Source of the DNA: Macrobrachium rosenbergii
Taxonomy: Eukaryota > Arthropoda > Malacostraca > Decapoda > Palaemonidae
Length of the DNA stretch: 64,000 bases
Reading direction: 5' to 3'
Assembly (NCBI RefSeq): GCF_040412425.1
Contig: NC_089777.1
Location: 37,671,037-37,735,036, forward strand
Part shown: piece after piece, positions 46,115 through 56,982 of the stretch
How positions within the stretch are numbered: the first letter of the stretch is position 1
How the letters are laid out: every line of letters starts with the position of its first letter
Translations under genes and position numbers: made by a program
The notes under the pieces: model-generated
The model's input: only the letters and a program-made list of their open reading frames with translations
Databases searched by the model: none
What the model was told of the DNA's origin: nothing

Positions 46115-46426
46115 TTGAAATGAGGTGTTTGCGTTGGTAAGCTATTTTGTGATTTTGCAGGATTTTAATTTAGCATTTTATTGCTATTTTGCTGTACTTA
46201 CATTAATATTAATATTTGAAAATTAGTAAATCATTGTTTTATCATAAAAAATGTAATTAGTCACGAAAATGAAACGAAAATACAGCAATTAGTGAATATT
46301 GCTCTATGAAAAAATCAGCAAAAGTAGTCAATTTTCCACGATATATTTGGTGATCGGTTCCACAGAAAAACCTGTGATTAACTGAAGGCGCGATTACTGA
46401 TCCACGATCTAGTGGGGGCCTCACTG
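45788..46426 (-). mobile_element. Tigger-like 5' end fragment
   Basis: The right border, reverse-complemented, starts CAGTGAGGCCCCCACTAGAT and soon contains CACAGGTTTTTCTGTGGAAC. The Tigger left end has the same phrase at about 9065-9085. Further in, GATTTACTAATTTTCAAAT matches 10190-10210 of that element. TA at 46427-46428 borders it. Its other side is cut by the LTR array. Confidence 0.7.
46034..46112. repeat. (GA)n microsatellite
   Basis: About 78 bp of pure GA inside the Tigger-like fragment. Confidence 0.97.
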
Positions 46427-46428
46427 TA

Positions 46429-49366
46429 CTATCATTGTCATTTCTGAATAAAAGCCTCTATTCTACTTCAACACTGAGCAAAACCCCCTCCCTCCATGGT
46501 ATTTTGATGGTTACTGAAGGTCTAGGCCTTGTCCTAAAATTAACCTGTAAGTTGGAAATCAAATGTTGCCATTTGTCACTAGAATATAGACAAAAGCTCC
46601 CTAAAATAATGAGGGACACACATTACCTATTATGAGCTGCCCAACTAGAACGAAAAGAATGATGACTGAGTAGATCAGTCCAGTGTCATGGACGAGACCT
46701 TTTGATGACTGAGATCAACCCCTGCCAGCAAACGGATCAATTCTGTGAGGCTTTAAGTCTTATACAAGCCCAGCACTAGGAGCAAGGCTTGACTTCAGAT
46801 TTTCACCTTGCTCAATCATGCTGGCTACTTAAATCCTATGAGTGACGAGACATGCTATCCATCCTCACCTTCTTATCATGTTCTATGAGTGTCCACAAAT
46901 GTACTCAAGGCCAAGCAGGGGTTTTCATCCCAAGGAAAATACTAACAACACAAGGAGCAAATGGGAAAGGGAAAGAGAAGAAAAAGATAAAAATGCCCGA
47001 TTAATTTAGTTTAAAGCAACTACTGTACTTAGGATCACGTTACAGTTCAGATCTCTATGTAGGTGCAACAAGGTTTTAAGTCTGAGCGAGGCAAAATTCT
47101 CACACTAGGAGAATGGTTGTGCTCATTTTCACCAGTTCATTAAATCCATTACCAATAGTTTACAGTAACCAGACCACTTCACTGTTTATTTAGCTTTCAC
47201 AGGGCTGGCCCAAAGGAATTATCTTTGTTAAAAAATAACAATGTGTAGACTTTACTTAACAAATTACATATTTTTAACCATTCTATAATTGGGTTAATTG
47301 AAAAATATAGATTTCCTTTTAATGTTTCTTTGACTCCAAAGCTTGACACATTTTTTTATTATACTTTGGGCACTGACACTGAAAATGTTTACATGTTACT
47401 GTTAATTTATATTCAGGGATTGGATCATGTTGGCTATTCATCACATAACCATGGGTCAAAAGAGAATGACTACTTCTAAAAGCAAAAATTAAATAACTAG
47501 TGAGTGCCGTTCCACTTTGATAAGGTGAATTCAACATTCCAACACTGGGCTTGATCGGCTCATCAAATTTATTACTTTCAGATTCATTATTCTATATATT
47601 CTGCTATTTACTGATTGTCAAGGGTTTTAAAGATATCATGTAATCATTAGTAGGAATATCTACATGTGATCTTGTCATAGTAATTGCAGCTCTGGCTGCT
47701 TTATCAGCATCTTAATTTCCTTCAAGCCTACATGGACAGGAATCCTACATAATACTTCATTTTTACCTTCTAAATAAAATTTGTGAATTAACTACTATGA
47801 AACTCCTTTAGTGGAATACTTTTTAATTAACAAGTCACCATAGTTAACTTGTAATGATAAAAGAAAAATGTACCCCATCAATTTTCACATTCAATTTACT
47901 TTTAGTAATCACACCATTGTACGGATAAATAATAATAACCAAATTCAATTTGTACTCAACACAAGGCCACACTAGATTAAGAATTTCATGGAACTAAATT
48001 TGTGATAATTTCAAAGCCTCAGTATACGGATAAAGATGAATTATTTTGTTTGATTATACAGTTCTTTAGACATGAGAAAAGACCAATAACATCAGATCTT
48101 CATCACCACACACAACAATTTACTTAGCTATAAATGTGGGCTAACTTTTCACTAAGCTTGCAACAGATTTTTTCAAAGTACTGTGGCTGGTAGATGCGTA
48201 AAATAGGTATTTACTTAACAAAATCTTTCCCTAGAAGTCTGAAGTGATGATAAGCACCCAACATAAGTTTCCATTTACATAATACACAATCATGAAATTT
48301 CTCTAAATTTGAGCAACATTGTGGCATATTCACTTTAAAAATTTACTACATTTACAGGGATGTCTTGAAATAAATATTGATAAACAAAAAAGCATGAAAA
48401 CTGTAGCAAGACACTTAAATAAGTTGGAAAATGAAACAGGATCTGATTTTTGAAAATTAGCTATAAAGCCATGAATTGGGTTACTTTCAGCCATTCAATG
48501 TTAAGACAGTGAAAAAAGGAAGGAGATGGAGTGGTTGGATAGGAAGATGGAAGAAATGAAGTGGAAATGGATGTAAAGCAAAAGGCTAAAAAGTGGGTAT
48601 TGTTAGGGGCTGCTGGGACACTGCAAATGACCTTAATAATGCCTCAAGTACATCAAATACAGTGAACTCACAGCACTAACCCCATAAGGGGGAAATGACC
48701 GAGAGGAACCTGGGAAATTTACCAAGGCCAGGCGGGATAATGCAAAGAACCTATCGCACACCCCTAAACTATACACAAAACTGAGATCATAAATAATTAT
48801 ATGCAGAACGAAAACTGACCTAGAGGTCCAACATTAAAAATAAATCTATTAAAGGGCAACTTCTGCAGCAGCTAAATGTGAGCTGAATGTGTCAAAATAT
48901 AATAATAATAAAATAATTACTGTTACCCCTCATCTACTGTGTGCAAATAAAGAAGGAGGGGTGCCAATCAAGTAATAATCGGACGTTTACCAAACCTTTT
49001 AAATTAGTGCCCATGTAGTTCAAACTCAAGTAAATCAAAGGTTTGTATTTCATAATAATGATAACTTTGTTGTAACCAAAAACAAGCAATTTCTTTCAAC
49101 TCAGGCCAAAACCAGAAAGCACATTTCTCAGCACACCTAGTTGAGGATCTAAAAGCTCACAAAAAAAAAAAAATGCACAAAGTCAAAGAAATTAAATAGT
49201 ATTTCTTATTCATTCAACTCACAGAGGAGGAGATTCTTACAATTAAGCAGCTATACTGTTAAACCTTCAGTAACCTGGGGACAAAGTACCCTGAAACCCT
49301 AATAAATTGATGATATCTTTGGCTGTACTGTATATACAAAAGGCAACTGAGAATTTTATTCATTAC
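46429..49366. other. Unassigned intronic sequence with a SINE remnant
   Basis: No gene recognised. At about 47165-47225 CCAGACCACTTCACTG and AGGGCTGGCCCAAAGGA match the SINE tail block in decayed form. The stretch around 48600-48720 (GCTGCTGGGACACTGCAAAT, CCCCATAAGGGGGAAATGAC) looks like a fragment of a dispersed repeat, but nothing in the window confirms it. Confidence 0.4.
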
Positions 49367-49627
49367 CTGCTGGCCCTGGGGAGGATAAGGCTGTGAGTAT
49401 GGGCCTTGAGCATGGGGTGGCTGTCCGTATGGGAGGCGAAACCCTGGGCCTGGGGTACCACCACTCATTCCAGGGGGTCCTGGAGGTCTGTACGGCGCAG
49501 GTTGCTGCCCAGGGTAAGCACCGGGAGGGGGATGTGGGCCTGGGGGTCCCTGGCCTGGAGGTGGAGGGCCACTTTGTGGAGGTCCCTCACTTACTTGACC
49601 TGGCGGGCCAGGAGGTAATTGAGGAGG
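49367..49627 (-). CDS. Internal exon of the Pro-rich SS18/CREST-like host gene
   Basis: Minus strand: acceptor TTATTGCAG, exon CCTCCTCAATTACCT..., donor CAGCAG|GTAATG. It is 261 bp, exactly 87 codons in phase 0, matching the phase of the terminal exon at 20771. It encodes PPQLPPGPPGQ, GPHPPPGAYPGQQPAPYRPP and LPYGQPPHAQGPYSQPYPPQ, and joins on to YGQAGYPP. The Pro-Gln-Tyr repeats continue the composition of the terminal exon, which supports one protein. The exon upstream is not in the window. Confidence 0.7.
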
Positions 49628-49971
49628 CTGCAATAATAATTGTAACAAGTTAAAAGACCACTACATTACTTACAGCACTAAACATGATTCTACATTAAAT
49701 CTAGTCAAAAAAGAAAATTTCAATGCACCTGATATATATTTCATCTCTATAAACATACACACATACTCACTAAACACAAGGAAAATGAAACACTTGGTAT
49801 AAATCCTGACTGGTTTTAACTTTTTTATGCTGTTTTCAGAGGCAATCAGTCCTTTGAAAATGGCTTAGTTATAAAGTTGTAACTGGTCAGGATATATGAC
49901 CAGTGTTCCTTTTTCCCAGTGGTTGCGCAAAAAAATATATATACATAATATATATATACACACAGGTAGTC

Positions 49972-50168
49972 CCTGGTTTAGGTGGCTTCAAATTATGGCA
50001 TTCCGTACTTATGGTGCTTTTTCAGATTTATTCATCAAAAAAATCGGTTCCAGGTTATGGCTGATGTTCCAAAGTTACCGAAACCCTAAGGTTATGGTGC
50101 CGTAACTTGGATTACGGCACCATAAGCGCTATAACAAGGTAAGAAAAATCGGTTTAGGGTTCACTGTA
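49972..50168. mobile_element. Small MITE with a perfect internal hairpin
   Basis: The left edge reads CAGGTAGTCCCTGGTTTAGG and the right edge, reverse-complemented, CAGTGAACCCTAAACCGATT, both reminiscent of Tigger-type ends. Inside, TTATGGTGCCGTAA (50092-50105) pairs perfectly with 50112-50125 across a 6-nt loop. Target duplication is not clear on the left side. Confidence 0.5.
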
Positions 50169-50466
50169 AGGAGGGGAGAATACGGGTTTAATACTAGGGT
50201 AAAGCTTAAAACCTGTTTTTTTCCTCAGGCTTACATAGGTCTCTCTCTCTCTCTCTCATTTTTATAATTTTTTATTACGATGTTCCAAGTTACGTTGTTT
50301 TCCGACAGCACCAGATAAAAATGCTGATACTTACACCAAAAGATTAAAACCACCATCCCAAAACCATTGAAAGACCTGGAGGGTGTCCCAGTATGGAGTA
50401 ACCCCATGCTCCCCTAAAGTCAACACCAAGTTCCAAGGCGAAGAATAAGGATGGAAGGAGTGCTTC

Positions 50467-51843
50467 CTATGCTTCCTTCCCCAACACTGTGCCAGCCACC
50501 AATAAAGGGCCCCAGGTACTACAATCATTAAAAACTGTTTCAACATCACATAAATAATGTGCCGAAAAAACTGACTTACATCTCCAGTAAGTGGATTGGA
50601 GAATGGAGGCAAGAGAAAGATTGTCTGAATGACAAGGACATAGCCACAGCTCTAATCTCATGCGGTCTTACCCTTAGAAAGGGAAGAAGCTTTTCTCCCA
50701 CTTGTGAATGTGACTAGCAAATGAGATCTCTTAGAAAAAAAGAGAGGGCATTCTTCGACAGAGGATGTGAAAGGTTCTTCACTGAACACCAAACGTGATC
50801 GGACGTACCTCTTATTTTGTCAGTCTTATGGAGACAGCACTTGAGAGCCCTTTCTGGACAAAGAAATCTTTTCTCATCTAATGAACCTAGCACCTGAGAT
50901 AGGTTCTTAATGCTAAAAGACGAGGCCAAGGTTTGGCTGGATTTTCGTTCTTAGCGAGAAAGCCAAGAGTAAAGGAGCAAATTGCATCTCCATTAGAGAA
51001 ACCGATTCTCCTATCCAGAGCTTGGATCTCACTTACTCTCTTGGCTGTAGCCAAGGCTACTAGGAATAAAGTCTTCTTAGCTAAGTTCCTCAGCGAAGCA
51101 GAATCAATAGGCTCAAAGGGTGGATCTGAAAGCCATTTAAGTACCACATCCAGGTTCCACAAAACTGGCTGTAAATCTTTGCTCTTCGTCGTATTGAATG
51201 ATTTAATAAATTCAGATAAATCCCGATCCAAAGAAATATCTAGGCCTCTATCCCTGAATACAGAGCCTAACACTGCCCTATAACCTTTGATAGTGGATGA
51301 GGACAAGCCTTTAGAAGTTCTCAGGAACAATAGAAAATCGGTGATCTCTGTTAAAGATGTCTTAGAAGAGGCATGATTTGCTCGGCACCAAGTGCGGAAA
51401 ACAGTCCACTTGCTTTGGTAGACATTGGTTGAAGACTCTCTTCTGCATCTAGAGCGAGCTTGTGCAGCTGCTCTCGAAAATCCTTTAGCTCTAAGGAGTT
51501 TCTTGATAATTTGAATCCTGTAAGAGCTAGCGTGGATAACCCCTGATGGAATCGCCTGAGATGGGGTTGTCTGAGAAGCTTGCATTTTTAAGGAAGTAGC
51601 CTTGGAAAATCGGACAGGAGGCTTATCAGGCCCGGAAACCATTCCCTTAAGAGGCCAAAAGGGAGCTAGGAATATCATCGAAGCATTCTCGTGAGACCTG
51701 AATTTGTTTATCACTTCCCTCACCATCCTGAAGGGATACAGGCTCTTGTCGGACCAGTCCAACAGCAGAGCATCCGTTGCCCATGCTACGGGATCTGGAA
51801 CTGGAGAACAATAAAGTGGAAGGCGGTGATTTTTGGAGGTCAC
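50467..51843 (-). pseudogene. DIRS tyrosine recombinase, copy 1
   Basis: The frame 51843-50887 first carries the linker after RNase H (NHRLPLYCSPVPDPVAWATD). The core-binding part follows, SKWTVFRTWCRANHASSKTS and LLFLRTSKGLSSSTIKGYRA. The catalytic domain includes the first Arg in ATAKRVSEIQAL (about 51035). In other frames VRPHEIRAVAMSL gives the H-x-x-R box (about 50655) and AHYLCDVE the nucleophile Tyr (about 50555). All three signature boxes are thus legible but not in one frame. The enzyme integrates circular cDNA in this element class. Confidence 0.8.
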
Positions 51844-51876
51844 TAACAGGTCTATTGTCGGCCTTTCCCACAGCTT

Positions 51877-52517
51877 CTACAACTCTAAGCATACCAGTGG
51901 GTCCAACGTCCATTCCATGGGAATCACCTGGTTGCTGTGACTTGGCTGGTCCGCTAGTACATTCATCTTGCCTTGCACAAATCTCGTTACCATCCTTGTC
52001 TGATTTCGATGAGCCCAGAGAAGAAGGTCCCACGCTGCCTCGCAGAGGGTGAAGGAGTGAGTTCCCCCTTGCTTGCTTAAGTAGGCCAAGGTGGTTGTAT
52101 TGTTTGAGTGCACTACAATGGTCTTGTCTCGAACTTCCAAAGCAAAGGCTTGCAATCCTAGACTGATCGCAGTCAGTTCTTTCAAGTTTACTGTATATGC
52201 CAAGTTTCCTGTTCCAATCTCCACCTTCCAGAGACCTCCTTGTCCTCCAGGATCGCACCCCCACCTAAGTTGGATGCGTCTGCATAGAGGCTCAGGTCGG
52301 GGATCAGAGGAGAGAGAGACCTCCTTTCTAGTAGCCTATTTTCAGATCTCCACCAAAGCAGATGTTTCTTGATGTCTTGGGTGACTGGGGGCACAAATGA
52401 GTCCGGATATTTCTTTCGGTCCCAAATGTCTCTGAAGCAAAGCTGGAGTACCCTTATGTGAAGTCTCCCCAAGGAGACAAACTGTTCGATGGAAGCCAAT
52501 GTTCCTAGGAGGCTCAT
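51877..52517 (-). pseudogene. DIRS RNase H, copy 1
   Basis: Two overlapping frames: DLSLYADASNLGGGAIL gives the first catalytic Asp and NLKELTAISLGLQAF the Glu. VVHSNNTTTLAYLSKQGG is the third motif, where copy 2 has HSDNTTAL, so the catalytic Asp is replaced by Asn here. QGKMNVLADQPS supplies the last Asp. It removes RNA from the RNA-DNA hybrid during reverse transcription. The D-to-N change should abolish activity. Confidence 0.75.
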
Positions 52518-52520
52518 CCA

Positions 52521-53306
52521 CTAGTTGGCCAAACACATTTGAAGAGCAAGAAACTTGTTTATCACCTTTAGACAGGATTCGATTCTTTTGGGTGCTGGAA
52601 AAGCCTGAAAAAGACGAGAATTCGGACTCATTCCCATATACACTATCTGTTGAGATGGAATTAGCTGAGACTTTTGAAGGTTGATCAAAAGTCCCAACTC
52701 CTTCGCTAGAGCAAGTCTTTTTGGATGTCCCCCACGCAATCTTCCTTTGTGGGAGGACGAATGAGCCAGTCGTCCAGATAGAGCGCAATGTTGATCCCCA
52801 CTAGATGAAGCCAACCCGCTTTCGGAGCGAGAATGTGGGTGAAAACCTGAGGGGCCATTGAAAGTCCAAAGCATAGTGCTCAGAACTGAAAAATCTGTTT
52901 CTGAAAGACGAAGCAAAGGTACTTCCTAGAGTCTGGATGTATGGAGACCATCCAGTCCCATTGACAACTGGATGTAAGAACCGAGCGGTTCATCTCGATT
53001 TTGAATTTTGTCTTCCGTACGAAGACATTCAGTGCGTTGACATCCAGCACTGGTCTCCATCCTCCTGAAGACTTCAGAACCACTAAAAGGCGATTGTAAA
53101 ACCCCTCCGATTCTACATCTGTGACTTCCTCTATTGCTCTTTTTTGAAGAAGAGCAGAAACCTCCTCTGAGAGGGCCAAATGCCTTCTCATGCCTTTCAA
53201 ATATGCGGTTAATGCGATGGGTTTCTTGACTAAGGGTGGATAATCTATGAAAGAAATAGAGTATCCGTTCTTGAGTACCTCTATTATCCGCTGTTCTGCT
53301 CCCCTC
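52521..53306 (-). pseudogene. DIRS reverse transcriptase, copy 1
   Basis: It starts at the LTR-element junction with GAEQRIIEVLKNGYSISF, then EGFYNRLLVVLKSSGGWRPV and LDVNALNVFVRKTKFKIEMN, the conserved fingers of DIRS RT. A frame change near 52900 separates this from WLHLVGINIALYLDDWLIR, whose YLDD is the catalytic motif (52766-52780). The upstream codons of the same protein lie on the other side of the inserted LTR element at 56983 and above. Confidence 0.8.
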
Positions 53307-53781
53307 TGTGGCGGGATTTTAAAACACAAAAACAATACACAACACAGATACACCGAACATATAACCACATACAATACTCACTATGATCCTCGGTTGCTGG
53401 GAGATGGTTGAGGGTGTCCACGGTCGCCAACACAGTAGACAAAATTCACAAACAACCGGAAAACAGACTTCCAACCAAAAAAAACAAGCAAAAAGAAAGA
53501 GACATACACAGACAACAATGACATCCAACAGAAAACACTCGACTCACGGAACATACAATAATCATGCACCATCAATGTCCGCCTTGCATAGAACTCAGCT
53601 CAAGACTCTCTCAAAACCGAAAAACTCCCGACATTTGCACAGACAGACAGCACCGTAAACAACCTAACGACCTCATCCCTCTTCCAACAACCAAGCACTC
53701 ACTAACGACAATTACACTCTCTCTCTCTCACACAAACGTTGGGAAATGCTAAATAAAAACAAATTTATTCATCCCTCTATA
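53307..53781 (-). repeat. LTR (3' LTR of the minus-strand gag-only element)
   Basis: 475 bp, matching 56428-56977. On the plus strand it starts TGTGGCGGGATTTTAAAACA and ends CATCCCTCTATA. It has only about 14 bp of CT repeat where the other LTR has nearly 80. Confidence 0.9.
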
Positions 53782-53797
53782 TTTCTCCCCCTTTTAG
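53782..53797 (-). promoter_or_regulatory. Polypurine tract of the gag-only element
   Basis: Minus strand AAAAGGGGGAGAAA directly before TATAGAGGG, the LTR start. It primes plus-strand DNA synthesis in LTR elements and fixes the LTR border here. Confidence 0.85.
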
Positions 53798-54089
53798 CAT
53801 TTCCCAACCAACACCTTTCACACCTCTTTCAAATCGCCTTACGGAACACCCACGGATGCTCACTAGCAGGTCCTCTAGATCGCGTTCATGGGCACGCAAT
53901 CATTCTCTCAGAATCATTCTCTCTTCTAGCAACATTCAAACTCACATCTTCTCCTCCATTCTCTCTCAGATTCACGCCATCTTCTTCACTATTACCACTC
54001 TCAATTTCATCCACAATCTCATCTATACCCTCTAAGTCGTTCCCAAATACCTCCCCAATTCTTCAACTAACCCATCCCATTCGCCATTG

Positions 54090-56340
54090 ACCTTTCCAAT
54101 TCTTGCAATGATTCATTCATGCTTTCAATCACTCGTCTATCACTGCTACGCTCTCTTACTCTTACACTTTCGCTCACCTCCAACCGTTCACTAAGCCCTA
54201 CACGCTCAGTCAACTCAGTTATATCAAACCCGCATATGCTATACGTTCTATTCATACCATCCCATTCATCCGTATTACACGCTTTATCACTCATTTCCAC
54301 TTTGGCACTCACACCCCTATCACACAACTTACGACCATTCCGTTCACTTACGTTCTTCCCTTTCTTACGTTTTCTACCATACTCTATCAAAACAAATTGC
54401 TGATCCTCATGCAACAACCCCTCACGTACATGCATCACATGCACTGCTTGCATCCTGGAGGATCCACCCATTTGAACCCCTTCACACTCAGTTTCCGAAT
54501 TCGCTGTCACAGTCACCCTCTTTCGCCTACATACACTTGATACATGCCCTTCCATTCCACATTCGTCACACTTCGCTCTCGGTTCTGAAACATTCTCGCA
54601 TAATGCCCATTCTTACCACAGTTGCCACATATTACATTCACTCAGGTACCCTACAACCATTAGCAATATGACCCACCTGTCCGCACCTGTAGCATTTAAC
54701 CCCTATCTTTCGTACACTCCCTTACCAAATGTCCCGATTGCCCACACCAAACACGCTCCTAAAGCCCACCTACACTCATTCTTTGTATGTCCTTCCTTTC
54801 CACATCTAAAACACTTCGCTCGACTTCCACTCACCGACCTTCCCTTTGTACACTACTATCCCTAACCCATCCAACCCGTTGTTCCCTTACAAACCCATCA
54901 TTCATCCTCACTGGCACCTCCACATTACTTGCTCTTACACTCCTATCTATTACACTATCGGCCATTCTCATTGGGCCCCCCTCAACACTGCACCCCTAAA
55001 GCTCCGAACTCTGGTACTCTCTCATCTACCCCAGCCCTTACACTTACACTTCTGCTCTCTTTTATAACCCTGTCAAGCTCATAATCCTCTACAATTTCCA
55101 AAATTTCTCCCCAAGTCAACCTTTCATTCGTCCATCTTTTCTTCTCCTTCCGCTTCAAGTTCACAAATTCTCTAACTCCATCTGGCACTGTCCCTAACAA
55201 CTTCCGTACTAACTCCTTACATTCATCTATCCCATCATCCCCAAACTTCTTCCTTGCCAACGTCTCCAGCCTACAAGCATACAGTGACAAGGTTTCCCCA
55301 GCTTTCATTCTTGCCTCATCAAATTCATTCTTCCTCTTATACTTAACACTCGCTTTCATACGCCTAAACTTGCTCAACTAGTCTAGCTTTCACCTTGTCA
55401 TACTCAACATCCCCCCCACACTCATAATAACCCTATACATATCAAGCAAAAACCCAGTCAAATATTCTCCTAATTCTCGTGCCCACACTCTCTTACTTTC
55501 CCCATACTTATCCTGACAAAACCTTTCATACTCCCTAAAGAAATCATGCACATCCCTACTTACATACTCATTATACTTTTCACACCGGGTACCTCCTCAC
55601 ATACATAGCCTTTCTCACTTCTTTCTCACTTTTTCGCTGTTTCTTTCACTCTGTCCTTTCATACCCTCTTCCAATACAAAGAGTCCACTTCCGCACTTAC
55701 ATTCATCTTACTTATTACACTCTTTCTTCCCCCTTTTTTGTCCACTTTTTATCCACTCACCTCCATCCACCTCACTATCACTACTGCCTTCACCCTCTCC
55801 CTTCTTTTCCTGCCTTTCCCACTTCCTTACCCTTCTTACCAGTTTCCTTTCCCTTTCCCTTCTTCCCTTTTTCTTCCCTGACTTATCCTTACTTTCCTCT
55901 GTTCCTTCCCTTGCTTTTCATTCCCCTTTTCCTTACCCTGCCTCTCATTCCCTCATTTCTTACTTCCTATTCCCATATCACTTTCATCACTCACGCTTCC
56001 ATTCACTTCTTCCTCCTTTTCTTTCTCTCTTGCCCTTCACACGTTCCAGAGAACCTGCCTCCAACAGCCCCTTCTCCAAAAACACCCTTGAACATACCTT
56101 TCACCATTTCTTCCACACCTTTCATCATTCCTCCAACTTTTTATCCATCCTCTCTTCCATTCTCTCTTCGGACTCTTTCATCTCCCTTTCATTTCTTCTT
56201 TTGCACTTCTTAGCATTCCCCATCTCCAACTGACTCCTCAACTCCTCATTCTCACTCCTCAGCCTCCCATTCTCCTCCTCCAGCCTACCCTGGAGTTCCC
56301 TAGCCACTCAAGTTCCTCTCTCAGTTTCTCTATCTCACTC
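54090..56340 (-). pseudogene. gag of the LTR element, with coiled coil and five CCHC knuckles
   Basis: The minus-strand N-terminal part has a coiled coil (RELQGRLEEENGRLRSENEE, 56307-56125). A capsid-like region follows (55377-54982) with FDEARMKAGETLSLYACRLE, LVRKLLGTVPDGVREFVNLK and WGEILEIVEDYELDRV. Then come five knuckles: CFRCGKEGHTKNEC (54813-54772), one with GQSGHLVREC broken by a 1-nt change (about 54768-54728), CYRCGQVGHIANGC (54694-54653), CGNCGKNGHYAR with its last Cys one frame off (about 54629-54590), and CDECGMEGHVSSVC (54570-54529). The tail (54555-54070) is acidic and Glu/Ser-rich. Gag knuckles bind the element's RNA; one to three is usual. Several frameshifts are present. Confidence 0.75.
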
Positions 56341-56402
56341 ATCCTGACCTCTTACTCTCACTCTACCCACCACAAACAATCCTAACGGCTTATTATACAA
56401 CA

Positions 56403-56420
56403 GCCCCACGTTGGGCGCCA
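56403..56420 (-). promoter_or_regulatory. Primer binding site for tRNA-Lys
   Basis: The minus strand reads TGGCGCCCAACGTGGGGC, 7 nt after the 5' LTR. The plus strand, GCCCCACGTTGGGCGCCA, equals the 3' end of animal tRNA-Lys(CUU) with CCA, over 18 nt. This sets the transcription direction of the element as minus. Confidence 0.9.
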
Positions 56421-56427
56421 AATATTA

Positions 56428-56843
56428 TGTGGTGGGATTTTAAAACACAAAAAAAAACAATACACAACACAGATACACCGAACATATAACCACATACAAT
56501 ACTCACTATGATCCTCGGTTGCTGGGAGATGGTTGAGGGTGTCCACGGTCGCCAACACAGTAGACAAAATTCACAAACAACCGGAAAACAGACTTCCAAC
56601 CAAAAAAAACAAGCAAAAAGAAAGAGACACATGCACAGACAACAATGACATCCAACAGAAAACACTCGACTCACGGAACATACAATAATCATGCACCATC
56701 AATGTCCGCCTTGCATAGAACTCAGCTCAAGACTCTCTCAAAAACCGAAAAACTCCCGACATTTGCACAGACAGACAGCACCGTAAACAACCTAACGACC
56801 TCATCCCTCTTCCAACAACCGAAGCACTCACTAACGACAATTA

Positions 56844-56931
<88 letters not shown>

Positions 56932-56977
56932 ACGTTGGGAAATGCTAAATAAAAACAAATTTATTCATCCCTCTATA
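56428..56977 (-). repeat. LTR (5' LTR of the minus-strand gag-only element)
   Basis: 550 bp, matching 53307-53781 apart from small indels and the CT repeat. The 5' LTR is expected to hold the promoter; no TATA box stands out. Confidence 0.9.
56844..56924. repeat. (CT)n microsatellite inside the 5' LTR
   Basis: About 80 bp of CT, compared with about 14 bp at the same place in the partner LTR. The two LTRs are identical when an element inserts, so the tract changed length after insertion, or the assembly collapsed one of them. Confidence 0.95.
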
Positions 56978-56982
56978 CCCTC

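Larger units (their letters stand above)
53307..56977 (-). mobile_element. Gag-only LTR retrotransposon inserted in the DIRS RT
   Basis: It is 3671 bp with direct LTRs at both ends and a perfect 5-bp target duplication CCCTC (53302-53306 and 56978-56982). On the minus strand the order is LTR, tRNA-Lys primer site, gag with five zinc knuckles, polypurine tract, LTR. About 2.6 kb of internal sequence encodes gag and nothing recognisable as protease, RT or integrase. All signals needed for copying by a helper are present, so it has the structure of a non-autonomous TR-GAG-like element. The LTRs are nearly identical, so insertion was recent. Confidence 0.85.

Noticed and set aside
54119..56233. 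Plus-strand ORFs rich in Leu/Ser/Pro across the LTR element interior
   Set aside because: Antisense to gag. The primer site, the polypurine tract and the knuckles all place the coding strand on minus.
53302..56982. Idea that the two 0.5-kb repeats are a segmental duplication of DIRS sequence
   Set aside because: Target duplication, primer site and polypurine tract show they are LTRs, and the DIRS frame joins across them.
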